DNA of 39,806 nucleotides. Source: an uncultured Gemmatimonadota bacterium. Lineage in GTDB: Bacteria > Gemmatimonadota > Gemmatimonadetes > Longimicrobiales > Longimicrobiaceae. Below, one piece after another: positions 32,142-39,117 of the stretch. Below the pieces are notes generated by a model. That model was not told the DNA's origin, did not search any database, and worked only from the letters and a program-made list of their open reading frames with translations. The DNA lies in NCBI GenBank assembly GCA_902805735.1, contig CADCTW010000177.1:1-39806 (forward strand), read 5' to 3'. The position numbers and the translations under genes are program-made. Positions within the stretch are counted from its first letter, which is position 1. Every line of letters starts with the position of its first letter.

Positions 32142-32936
32142 ATGGGAGCAGCGTGGGAGTACCGCGGGCGGTGGGCGCTGGTGACGGGCGCGTCGTCGGG
32201 CATCGGCGAGGAGTTCGTGCGCGCGCTCGCGCGGCGGGGGATGAACGTGGTGCTCGCCGCGCGCCGCGAGGACCGCCTGCGCGCCCTGGCCGACGCGCTG
32301 CGCACGGGCTTCGGCGTGGAGACGGCCGTGGTCCCCGTGGACCTGGCGAAGCCCGGCGCGGCCGGCGTGCTCTGGCTGGAGGCGAGCGACGGGCGCGTCA
32401 TCCACCTCCTGGTGAACAACGCGGGCTTCGGCCTCAAGGGCCGCTTCGACGAGCTCCCCGCCGAGCGCCAGGCGGAGATGGTCAAGGTCAACTGCACGGC
32501 GCCGCTGGAGCTCGCCCACTTCGCCGTGCGCGACATGCGTCCGCGCCACGAGGGCGGCATCATCAACGTCGCCTCCATCGCGGGCTACCAGCCCATCCCC
32601 CTCCTGGCGACGTACGCGGCGAGCAAGGCGTTCGTCATCGCCCTCTCCGAAGCCCTGGCCGAGGAGAACCGCGACGCCGGCCTGCGCGTGGTGACGCTGA
32701 ACCCCGGCCCCGTCGCCACCGAGTTCCAGGAAGTCGCCGGCACCGTCTTCGGCTCCGACCCGCCGGGCCTGCGCACGCCGGGGCAGGTGGTCTCCGCCGC
32801 CCTCGCGGCGCTGGAGGCCGGCGGGCGCACCGTGACCCCCGGTTTCATCAACCGCGTGAGCACCCTGGTCGTGCGCGTGGCCCCCCGCGGCATCGTGGTC
32901 CGCACGGCCAAGACGATCATGAAGAAGATGCGGTGA
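32142..32936 (+). CDS. Short-chain dehydrogenase/reductase (DltE-like)
   Basis: The 264-residue product is a classical SDR: cofactor motif ALVTGASSGIGEEFVRALARRG (about 12-33) with AARREDRL suggesting NADPH preference, NNAGFGLKGRFDELP, the catalytic Ser in IINVASIAGYQ, and YAASKAF with the Tyr/Lys pair. NPGPVATEF follows. The C-terminal basic helix (APRGIVVRTAKTIMKKMR) is typical of the DltE/DHRS-like subgroup and may touch the membrane. The substrate is unknown. ATG 32142 has GGGAGG seven bases upstream. It diverges from argC, and an F3 element follows it. Confidence 0.9.
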   Translation: MGAAWEYRGRWALVTGASSGIGEEFVRALARRGMNVVLAARREDRLRALADALRTGFGVETAVVPVDLAKPGAAGVLWLEASDGRVIHLLVNNAGFGLKGRFDELPAERQAEMVKVNCTAPLELAHFAVRDMRPRHEGGIINVASIAGYQPIPLLATYAASKAFVIALSEALAEENRDAGLRVVTLNPGPVATEFQEVAGTVFGSDPPGLRTPGQVVSAALAALEAGGRTVTPGFINRVSTLVVRVAPRGIVVRTAKTIMKKMR

Positions 32937-32943
32937 GGGCGAG

Positions 32944-33126
32944 GGCCCTCACCCCCCCGACCCCCCTCCCCCAAACTGCTGGGGGAGGGGGGCGCATCTT
33001 CAGTGTCTGCCGGCGGCTCGCTTTCCTCCCGGCTGCGACTCCGCCGATGGCCGGTACTGCGCGTATGCGTGGGAATCGCACCCTCCCCCAGCAGTTTGGG
33101 GGAGGGGGTCGGGGGGTGAGGGCCTT
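32944..33126. repeat. F3 composite hairpin element, copy e
   Basis: The best full copy: CCCTCACCCCCCCGACCCCC, a CTCCCCCA/TGGGGGAG hairpin, GCGCATCTTCAGTGTCTGC, a variable core, then a second identical hairpin in opposite order and GGTCGGGGGGTGAGGGCC. It lies between the dehydrogenase and the NtrC-like gene; the remaining 33127-33232 holds nothing I recognise. Confidence 0.82.
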
Positions 33127-33232
33127 CCGTCAGCACCAACTGGCCCATTCCTCCCCCGCGCCTGCGGGTGAAACCGTTTGTCGTAGCACAGCACCGTGGA
33201 AGGCGCGGTTCTTGCCGCCCGGGGGGCTTCGC

Positions 33233-34261
33233 ATGCACCGGATTCCCCTCGCGAAAGACGCCATGAACGAAGGCGGGTCGGACCGCTCGATCGGCCTCCT
33301 GTCACTCGGCAGCCAGAGCATCGTGGGAGACAGTCCGGCGATGCGCGAGGCGGTGGAGCGGGCGTGGGAGCTGGCGGCGTCCGGCGTTCCCGGCGTGCTG
33401 CTGGTGGGCGAGGCGGGAACGGGCAAGCAGCTCCTGGCGCGCGGCATCCACTACTCCGCGGCGCCGTACGACCCCTTCCTCCCGTTCAACGCGGCCGCCA
33501 TCCCCGTGCCCCTGCAGGCCGCGGAGCTGTTCGGCACGCACCCCTCCATGACGGCGGACGCGCCCCCGCCGCGCCGCGGGCTCACGGAGCTGGCGGGCGT
33601 GGGGACGCTTTACGTGGCCGACCTCACGCGCCTCCCCCTGGCCCTGCAGCGACGCCTGGCCGCCGCCGTCCGCGACCGCCAGATCGTGCGCGAGGGCGGC
33701 GACGCGCCCGTGCGGGTGGCGTGCCGGGTGGTGGCCGCCACCTCCGCGCCCCCGGAGGCGGCGCTCGCGGCCGGCACGCTGGACGAGGAGCTGTACGCCG
33801 CGCTGGCCCCCGTCCGCGTCGACCTCCCGCCCCTGCGCGAGCGCCCGGGAGACGTGCGCCTGCTGGCCGAGCTTTTCGCGGGCGGCGCCGGGCGGCTGGA
33901 CGACGAGGCGGTGGAGACGCTGGACGCCCACCCCTGGCCGGGCAACGTGCGCGAGCTGAAGCACGTGGTGGAGCGCGCCGCGTCGCTCGCCGGCGACGCG
34001 GCCATCCGCGCCGAGCACCTGATCGTCCTTCACCGCACCGCGCGCTCGGGCCTTTCCAACCAGATCTCGCCGCCCGCCGCCGTCATCCACATCCCCTCCG
34101 GCGGCAAGCCGCTGCACCGGGTGGAGGGCGAGGCCGTGGCGCTGACGCTGGGCCTCACGCGCGGCAACCAGAGCGCCGCCGCCCGCATCCTGGGCATCTC
34201 GCGCCCCACCCTGGCCCGCAAGCTCCGCGAGCACGGCATCGCGAGCCATGGCACGGAGTGA
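33233..34261 (+). CDS. NtrC-like AAA+ regulator with degenerate ATPase motifs and Fis-type HTH
   Basis: The 342-residue product aligns with the central and DNA-binding domains of sigma-54 activators: IVGDSPAMREAVERAWELAASGVPGVLLVGEAGTGKQLLARGIHYSA, then ELFG, and later HPWPGNVRELKHVVERAASLAGD. The Fis-type HTH is AVALTLGLTRGNQSAAARILGISRPTLARKLREHGI (about 300-336). The GAFTGA loop that contacts sigma-54 is missing (GTHPSMTADAPPPRRG in its place), the Walker B DE is replaced (GTLYVADLTRLP), and the arginine-finger region is shortened. It therefore probably does not activate sigma-54 and may be a repressor or sigma-70 regulator like TyrR. No receiver or sensor domain precedes it. ATG 33233 has GGGGGG nearby; ATG 33263 is also possible. 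Confidence 0.83.
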   Translation: MHRIPLAKDAMNEGGSDRSIGLLSLGSQSIVGDSPAMREAVERAWELAASGVPGVLLVGEAGTGKQLLARGIHYSAAPYDPFLPFNAAAIPVPLQAAELFGTHPSMTADAPPPRRGLTELAGVGTLYVADLTRLPLALQRRLAAAVRDRQIVREGGDAPVRVACRVVAATSAPPEAALAAGTLDEELYAALAPVRVDLPPLRERPGDVRLLAELFAGGAGRLDDEAVETLDAHPWPGNVRELKHVVERAASLAGDAAIRAEHLIVLHRTARSGLSNQISPPAAVIHIPSGGKPLHRVEGEAVALTLGLTRGNQSAAARILGISRPTLARKLREHGIASHGTE

Positions 34262-34297
34262 AGAGCTTCCCTCCGTGTCTCTGTGCCTCCGTGTGAG
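34250..34297. repeat. F1 copy n (left arm mostly lost)
   Basis: A right arm (34271-34297, CTCCGTGTCTCTGTGCCTCC) follows the NtrC-like stop. A short left-arm remnant GGCACGGAG lies inside the last codons of that gene (SHGTE), as expected for a decayed palindrome. Confidence 0.6.
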
Positions 34298-34387
34298 CCC
34301 GATCTGTTCCCCGTTTGCCCAAATCGGCCGAGCGGGGTACAATTGGGTGCCAACCAGAGCGCAAAACGCGAAGGGCGAGAGGGATAG

Positions 34388-35503
34388 ATGAGCGTGGAAG
34401 TAATCCGGGGGTACGCCCCGCAGGGCAAGGACAACGGCGTGGTGAAGAGCAAGGGGACGGTGAACGTGCCCCTGCTGGACGGGCAGCAGCCGCTGGCCCA
34501 CCGCGCGCGCAAGCCGGAGTGGCTCAAGGTGCGGGCGCCGGGAAGCCCCAACTACCTGCGCCTCAAGCAGCTGATGCGCGACCAGGGCCTCCACACCGTG
34601 TGCGAAGAGGCCCACTGCCCCAACATCGGCGAGTGCTGGGAGAGCGGCACCGCCACCTTCATGATCCTGGGCGACGTGTGCACCCGCGCCTGCAAGTACT
34701 GCGCGGTCGCCCACGGCCTCCCCACCGAGCTGGACGAGGACGAGCCGCGCCGCGTGGCCGACTCCGTGGTCACCATGGGGCTGGAGCACGCCGTGGTCAC
34801 CTCGGTGAACCGCGACGAGCTCAAGAACGGCGGCGCCGAGATCTACGCGGAGGTCATCCGCCAGATCCACGCGCGCCAGCCCGGGTGCACGGTGGAGGTG
34901 CTCGTCCCCGACTTCAAGGGGAACGAGACGGCGCTGCGCATCGTGGTGGAGGCGGGGCCGGAGATCCTGGCCCACAACATCGACACGGTGGAGCGGCTGT
35001 CGAAGCACCTGCGCCCCGGCGGGCGCTACTGGCGCTCCATCTCCATGCTGGGCGCCGTCAAGCGGATGAACCCGCGGCAGCTCACCAAGAGCGCCATCAT
35101 CCTGGGGATGGGCGAGACGGAGGAGGAGATCTTCCGTTCGATGCGCGACCTGCGCGAGGCATCGGTGGACGTGCTCACCCTGGGCCAGTACCTGCGCCCC
35201 TCCCAGCACCACGTCCCACTGGACCGCTGGGTCACGCCGGACGAGTTCCGCCACTGGAAGGAAGTGGGCGAGCGGGAGCTGGGCTTCGGCCACGTGGAGA
35301 GCGGGCCGCTGGTGCGCTCGTCGTACCACGCCAAGGAGCAGGCGCGCACCATCGAGGCGCAGGGCCCCGGCACCATTACCCAGATCCTGGAGGCCGACGT
35401 GGACTCCGCCGTCGTCATCGACGCCGCCGAGGCCGCGCTGCGCGCCGCGGGTGCCCCGCCCGTGCGCCCCGCGCCCCAGCTGGTGCAGCTCGGGAGCCTG
35501 TAG
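34388..35503 (+). CDS. lipA: Lipoyl synthase
   Basis: LipA is a radical-SAM enzyme that inserts two sulfurs into octanoyl groups on E2 and GcvH proteins. The 371-residue product has both iron-sulfur sites: the auxiliary cluster cysteines CEEAHCPNIGEC (Cys72, 77, 83) and the radical-SAM CTRACKYC (Cys98, 102, 105), plus ISMLGAVKRMN and the C-terminal GPLVRSSYHA with the Ser ligand of the auxiliary cluster. An N-terminal extension of about 45 residues is longer than in E. coli LipA. ATG 34388 follows a purine-rich AAGGGCGAGAGGGA. It lies upstream of pdhA, pdhB and pdhC, whose E2 lipoyl domain is its natural target; an Uma2 module is inserted between. Confidence 0.95.
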   Translation: MSVEVIRGYAPQGKDNGVVKSKGTVNVPLLDGQQPLAHRARKPEWLKVRAPGSPNYLRLKQLMRDQGLHTVCEEAHCPNIGECWESGTATFMILGDVCTRACKYCAVAHGLPTELDEDEPRRVADSVVTMGLEHAVVTSVNRDELKNGGAEIYAEVIRQIHARQPGCTVEVLVPDFKGNETALRIVVEAGPEILAHNIDTVERLSKHLRPGGRYWRSISMLGAVKRMNPRQLTKSAIILGMGETEEEIFRSMRDLREASVDVLTLGQYLRPSQHHVPLDRWVTPDEFRHWKEVGERELGFGHVESGPLVRSSYHAKEQARTIEAQGPGTITQILEADVDSAVVIDAAEAALRAAGAPPVRPAPQLVQLGSL

Positions 35504-35507
35504 CCCC

Positions 35508-36119
35508 ATGCTCCCCGCCGCCGCGACCCGCGTCACGCCGGAAGAGTACCTGGCGTTCGACCGCGCGTCGGAGATCTCGCACGAGTTCGTGAATGGAGAG
35601 ATCCGGGCGATGACGGTCGGCACGCTGGCGCACGGGGTGATCCTGACGCAGGTCGCGTCGACTCTCGTGGGCCAGTTGCGTGGGAGGCCCTGCGACGTCG
35701 TCAGCCAGGCGATCCGGGTGCGAATCCCGGTGAGTGGCAACTACCTGATTCCCGACGTGGTGGTGGCGTGCGGAGGAACTCGGCTGGAGGACGACCAGCA
35801 CGACACAATGCTCAACCCCACCGTAGTGGTCGAGGTTCTTTCCCCCTCGACCGCAAACTACGACCGGGGCGAGAAAGCGAATATGTACCGTCGCATTCCG
35901 TCGCTGAAAGACTATCTGCTGGTGTCGCAGACGGAGCCATTCGTGCAGCACTATCGGCGTTTTGGTGACGAGGGGCTCTGCCTCCTGCGCGAGACGGAGG
36001 GCCTGGACGCATCGGTCGAGCTCGAATCCATCGGTTGCGTGGTCCAGATGGCAGAGATCTACGAGCGCGTGTTCCCGGCGGAATCGACGGAGGCATATTC
36101 CACCGAGGAGACCTCGTGA
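35508..36119 (+). CDS. Uma2-family (DUF820) predicted endonuclease
   Basis: The 203-residue product fits the Uma2 restriction-endonuclease-like fold: RVTPEEYLAFDRASEISHEFVNGEIRAM (family N-terminus), AHGVILTQVASTLVGQL, YLIPDVVVACGG (metal-binding Asp), VVVEVLSPSTANYDRGEKANMYRRIPSLKDYLLVS (catalytic Glu and Lys-containing core), and QHYRR. The family is common in mobile and expanded gene sets; substrates are unknown. ATG 35508 begins only four bases after the lipA stop. Base composition is more AT-rich than lipA and pdhA on either side, suggesting transfer. The stop shares GTGA with the next gene. Confidence 0.85.
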   Translation: MLPAAATRVTPEEYLAFDRASEISHEFVNGEIRAMTVGTLAHGVILTQVASTLVGQLRGRPCDVVSQAIRVRIPVSGNYLIPDVVVACGGTRLEDDQHDTMLNPTVVVEVLSPSTANYDRGEKANMYRRIPSLKDYLLVSQTEPFVQHYRRFGDEGLCLLRETEGLDASVELESIGCVVQMAEIYERVFPAESTEAYSTEETS

Positions 36120-36394
36120 GCGAGATCGTGGTCGGTGTTGCTACCGCAAAGCTGACCGGCGAAAGACGGCTGCTCACGCTCGATGAGTACTTCAAGCTGG
36201 ACGAGTGGAGCGAAGCTCGCTGGGAGTTCTGGAGCTTTGAGCTGGACCCGGTCACGGGAGAGCCGCGCCCCGAAGACCTTGCAGAGTACGGATTCACCGT
36301 AGGCGGACCGAAAGTGATTCCGGGAGACGCGCGAGAGATCGCGCCCGGCATTTTCGAACTTCTCGAAAGTCCACCGAACCCAAGCAGTCCCTGA
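36116..36394 (+). CDS. Small protein coupled to the Uma2 gene
   Basis: The 92-residue product (SEIVVGVATAKLTGERRLLTLDEYFKLDEWSEARWEFWSFELDP ... LAEYGFTVGGPKVIPGDAREIAPGIFELLE) is acidic, with several aromatic residues, and matches no family I recognise. GTG 36116 shares GTGA with the Uma2 stop, so the two are translated together; such pairs suggest a functional partner or regulator of the Uma2 protein. It ends 12 bases before pdhA. Lower GC than pdhA fits the same transferred module. Confidence 0.62.
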   Translation: MSEIVVGVATAKLTGERRLLTLDEYFKLDEWSEARWEFWSFELDPVTGEPRPEDLAEYGFTVGGPKVIPGDAREIAPGIFELLESPPNPSSP

Positions 36395-36406
36395 TCGAGA
36401 TCAAAG

Positions 36407-37579
36407 ATGAGTGAATCAGAGACGATGACGGCCGAAGCCCCGCGCGAAGACCAGGCGGCCCCCGCGTCCGACGCGGCCGAGGCGCAGCAGACCGAGAGCG
36501 GCGAGGCGGGCCCGGACCGCGCCTGGCAGCAGTCCGCCAAGCCCGAGCTGAGCGACGAAGAGCGCATGCAGGGGCTGGAGCCCGAGCAGCTGCGCAAGAT
36601 GATGTACGACATGCTCCTGGCGCGCCGCTTCGAGGAGAAGACGGCGGAGAGCTACGCCCTGGGCAAGATCGGGGGCTTCTGCCACCTGTACATCGGCCAG
36701 GAAGCGGTGGCGGTGGGTGCCATCCACGCGCTGCGCAAAGACGACTACGTGATGACGGCGTACCGCGAGCACGTGCACGCGCTGCAGTGCGGCATCACCC
36801 CCGGCGCCGTGATGGCCGAGCTGTACGGCCGCGCGGACGGCTGCTCCAAGGGGAAGGGCGGCTCCATGCACATGTTCAGCGCCGAGCACAACTACCTGGG
36901 CGGCCACGGCATCGTGGGCGGGCAGGTGCCGCTGGCGCTGGGCGTGGCGTGGAAGATCAAGTACCGCAAGGAAGACCGCGTGATGCAGGTGTACCTGGGC
37001 GAGGCCGCCGTCAACCAGGGCGCCTTCCACGAGTCGCTGAACATGGCCGCGCTCTGGAAGCTGCCGCTGGTGACCATCGTGGAGAACAACCGCTTCGGCA
37101 TGGGCACCGCCTGGGAGCGCGCCTCCTCGCTGTACGACATCTCGCAGAAGGCCACCGCCTACGCCATGAACTCCGCCGTGGCGGACGGCATGGACGTGCT
37201 GGACATGTACCGCGTGGCCAAGGCCGCCCACGACCGCGCCCGCGCCGGCGAGGGCCCCACGCTCATCGAGGCGCGCACCTACCGCTTCGTGGGCCACTCC
37301 ATGTCCGACCCCGTCTCCGGCGTCTACCGCACCAAGGAAGACGTGGAGCGCGAGAAGGCCAAGGACCCCATCCGCATCTTCGCCGACCTCCTGGCGCGCA
37401 CCGGCATCCTGTCGCAGGACGAGCTGGAGAAGATGGACGCCGAGGTCAAGCAGATCTCCGAGGAGTCCGCCGATTTCGCGGACAACTCCCCGGAGCCGGC
37501 CGTGAGCGAGCTGTACACCGAGATCTACGCCGAAGAGAACGTCAACGGCCGTCTGTACTTCGACATGAGGAATCGCTGA
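36407..37579 (+). CDS. pdhA: Pyruvate dehydrogenase E1 component, alpha subunit
   Basis: With PdhB it decarboxylates pyruvate on thiamine diphosphate and passes acetyl to the E2 lipoyl group. The 390-residue product has an acidic Ala/Glu-rich N-terminal extension (about 1-50), then FCHLYIGQEAVAVGAI, MTAYREHVHAL, GSMHMFSAEHNYLGGHGIVGGQVPLALG, NMAALWKLPLVTIVENNRFGMGT and the loop YRFVGHSMSDPVSGVYRTKEDVE. The thiamine motif is unusual: GEA (198-200) replaces GDG, with NN at 227-228 in place, so the Mg ligand would be Glu instead of Asp. ATG 36407 follows the Uma2 module. A four-helix-bundle gene lies between it and pdhB. Confidence 0.94.
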   Translation: MSESETMTAEAPREDQAAPASDAAEAQQTESGEAGPDRAWQQSAKPELSDEERMQGLEPEQLRKMMYDMLLARRFEEKTAESYALGKIGGFCHLYIGQEAVAVGAIHALRKDDYVMTAYREHVHALQCGITPGAVMAELYGRADGCSKGKGGSMHMFSAEHNYLGGHGIVGGQVPLALGVAWKIKYRKEDRVMQVYLGEAAVNQGAFHESLNMAALWKLPLVTIVENNRFGMGTAWERASSLYDISQKATAYAMNSAVADGMDVLDMYRVAKAAHDRARAGEGPTLIEARTYRFVGHSMSDPVSGVYRTKEDVEREKAKDPIRIFADLLARTGILSQDELEKMDAEVKQISEESADFADNSPEPAVSELYTEIYAEENVNGRLYFDMRNR

Positions 37580-37581
37580 AC

Positions 37582-37617
37582 TGCAGTGCCGAGTGCCTGG
37601 TGCCCAGTGCCGAGTAG
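37582..37617. repeat. F2 arm, copy c (left side of the four-helix-bundle gene)
   Basis: TGCAGTGCCGAGTGCCTGGT and further units start three bases after the pdhA stop. They are inverted relative to the arm at 37979-38017. Confidence 0.8.
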
Positions 37618-37623
37618 GGGCGG

Positions 37624-37989
37624 ATGAAAGTCTCGCGTTTCGAGGAGCTGATCGCCTGGCAGAAGGCAAAGGTCCTGTGTGTGCAGGTGTACCGGGTCAC
37701 GAACACAGGCCCGTTCGCTCGCGACTTTGGTCTCCGTGACCAGATCCGGCGAGCCGCGGTGTCGGTGCTGTCGAACATCGCGGAAGGATTCGATCGGAAC
37801 AGTCGCCCCGAGTTTGCCCGGTTCCTCACGTTTGCCAGGGGATCGGCGGGCGAGGTCCGGAGTCAGCTATATCTTGCGGCAGAGCTCGGTTACGTGCACG
37901 CCGAGGAAGCCGCAACACTGATAGAAGCGTGCAACGAGGTGACGCGCATCCTCGTCGCGCTGCGCAAATCGCTTGACCGCAGTTACTAG
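37624..37989 (+). CDS. Four-helix-bundle protein (23S rRNA intervening-sequence type)
   Basis: The 121-residue product matches the IVP/TIGR02436 family: FEELIAWQKAKVLCVQVYRVTN, FGLRDQIRRAAVSVLSNIAEGFDRNSRPEFARFLTFARGSAGEVRSQLYLAAELGY and a final amphipathic helix. Such proteins are known from insertions in 23S rRNA genes and as scattered chromosomal copies, and resemble the Avd accessory protein of diversity-generating retroelements; function is unclear. The gene is flanked by F2 arms in inverted orientation, and its own TAG stop is inside the right arm (TACTAG). It interrupts pdhA-pdhB in the same orientation. Lower GC than the pdh genes supports insertion. Confidence 0.85.
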   Translation: MKVSRFEELIAWQKAKVLCVQVYRVTNTGPFARDFGLRDQIRRAAVSVLSNIAEGFDRNSRPEFARFLTFARGSAGEVRSQLYLAAELGYVHAEEAATLIEACNEVTRILVALRKSLDRSY

Positions 37990-38017
37990 GCACTAGGCAC
38001 TGGGCACTAGGCACTCT
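37979..38017. repeat. F2 arm, copy d (right side of the four-helix-bundle gene)
   Basis: GCAGTTACTAGGCACTAGGC and two further units, with the four-helix-bundle stop codon inside it. Its end is 16 bases before the pdhB ATG. Confidence 0.82.
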
Positions 38018-38033
38018 AACTGAAGATGAACGA

Positions 38034-39014
38034 ATGGCAGTGATCACCTACCGCGAGGCCCTGAACCAGGCGCTCGCCGAAGAGATGCAGCGCGATCCGG
38101 ACGTCTTCCTGATGGGCGAAGAGGTCGGGGTTTACAACGGCGCGTACAAGGTTTCCAAGGGCCTCCTGGAGCAGTTCGGGGAGCTGCGCGTGGTGGATAC
38201 GCCCATCACAGAGCTCGGGTTCGCCGGGCTGGGGGTGGGCGCGGCGATGACGGGGATCCGGCCGGTGATCGAGTTCATGACGTGGAACTTCGCGATCCTG
38301 GCCTTCGACCAGATCTTCAACGCCGCCAGCAAGATGCGCAGCATGAGCGGCGGCCAGTTCAACATCCCCATCACCTTCCGCGGGCCGAGCGGGGCGGCGC
38401 TGCAGCTTGGGGCGCAGCACTCGCAGGCGCTGGAGTCGCAGGTGGCGCACTACCCGGGGGTCAAGGTGGTGGTGCCCGGCACCCCGGCGGACGCCAAGGG
38501 GCTGCTCAAGGCCGCCATCCGCGACGACGACCCGGTGTGCGTGTTCGAGGGGGAGATGCTGTACAACATCAAGGGCGAGGTGCCCGAGGATGACGACTTC
38601 ATCATCCCGCTGGGCGTGGCGGACCTGAAGCGCGAGGGGAGCGACGTCTCCATCATCACGCACGGCAAGATGATCCACGTGGCGCTGCAGGCGGCGGCGC
38701 AGCTCGAGAAGGACGGCATCCAGGCCGACGTGCTGGACCTGCGCTCGCTGCGCCCGCTGGACACGGAGTCCATCATGCGCACGGTGGCCAAGACCAACCG
38801 CGTGGTGCTGCTGGAAGAGGGCTGGCCCTTTGGCGGGATCACCACGACGGTGGCCGCGCTGATCCAGGAAGAGGCCTTCGACGAGCTGGACGCCCCCATC
38901 CTCCGCGTGACGCAGGCCGACGTCCCCATGCCGTACGCCAAGGCCATGGAACGTGCCGCCAAGCCCAGCGCGGAGATGGTGGTGGAAAAGGTGAACCGGG
39001 TGCTGTATCGATAG
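38034..39014 (+). CDS. pdhB: Pyruvate dehydrogenase E1 component, beta subunit
   Basis: The 326-residue transketolase-like subunit completes the E1 heterotetramer with PdhA. Motifs: ITYREALNQALAEEMQRDPDVFLMGEEVGVYNGAYKVSKGL (conserved Glu that activates thiamine), VDTPITELGFAGLGVGAAM, MTWNFAILAFDQIFNAASKM, QHSQALESQVAHYPGVKVVVPGTPADAKGLLKAAI, and the C-terminal LDLRSLRPLDTESI ... VVLLEEGWPFGGI ... VTQADVPMPYAKAMERAAKP. Length is normal. ATG 38034 follows an F2 arm and not the pdhA stop, so any former pdhA-pdhB coupling has been lost; transcription from pdhA probably still continues through. Confidence 0.95.
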   Translation: MAVITYREALNQALAEEMQRDPDVFLMGEEVGVYNGAYKVSKGLLEQFGELRVVDTPITELGFAGLGVGAAMTGIRPVIEFMTWNFAILAFDQIFNAASKMRSMSGGQFNIPITFRGPSGAALQLGAQHSQALESQVAHYPGVKVVVPGTPADAKGLLKAAIRDDDPVCVFEGEMLYNIKGEVPEDDDFIIPLGVADLKREGSDVSIITHGKMIHVALQAAAQLEKDGIQADVLDLRSLRPLDTESIMRTVAKTNRVVLLEEGWPFGGITTTVAALIQEEAFDELDAPILRVTQADVPMPYAKAMERAAKPSAEMVVEKVNRVLYR

Positions 39015-39106
39015 AAGTGCCCAGTGCCGAGTGCCGAGTGCCTAGTAACTACGGGCGCGTCTACCAGGCACTTGGCACTAGGCACTAGGCACTAGGCACT
39101 CATCAA
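39015..39106. repeat. F2 inverted repeat, copy e (between pdhB and pdhC)
   Basis: The left arm has GTGCCGAGTGCCTAGTAAC and the right arm GGCACTTGGCACTAGGCACT with further units, with about 15 bases between. It is an empty copy with no gene, filling the pdhB-pdhC gap. Confidence 0.85.
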
Positions 39107-39117
39107 CCGAGACTGAA

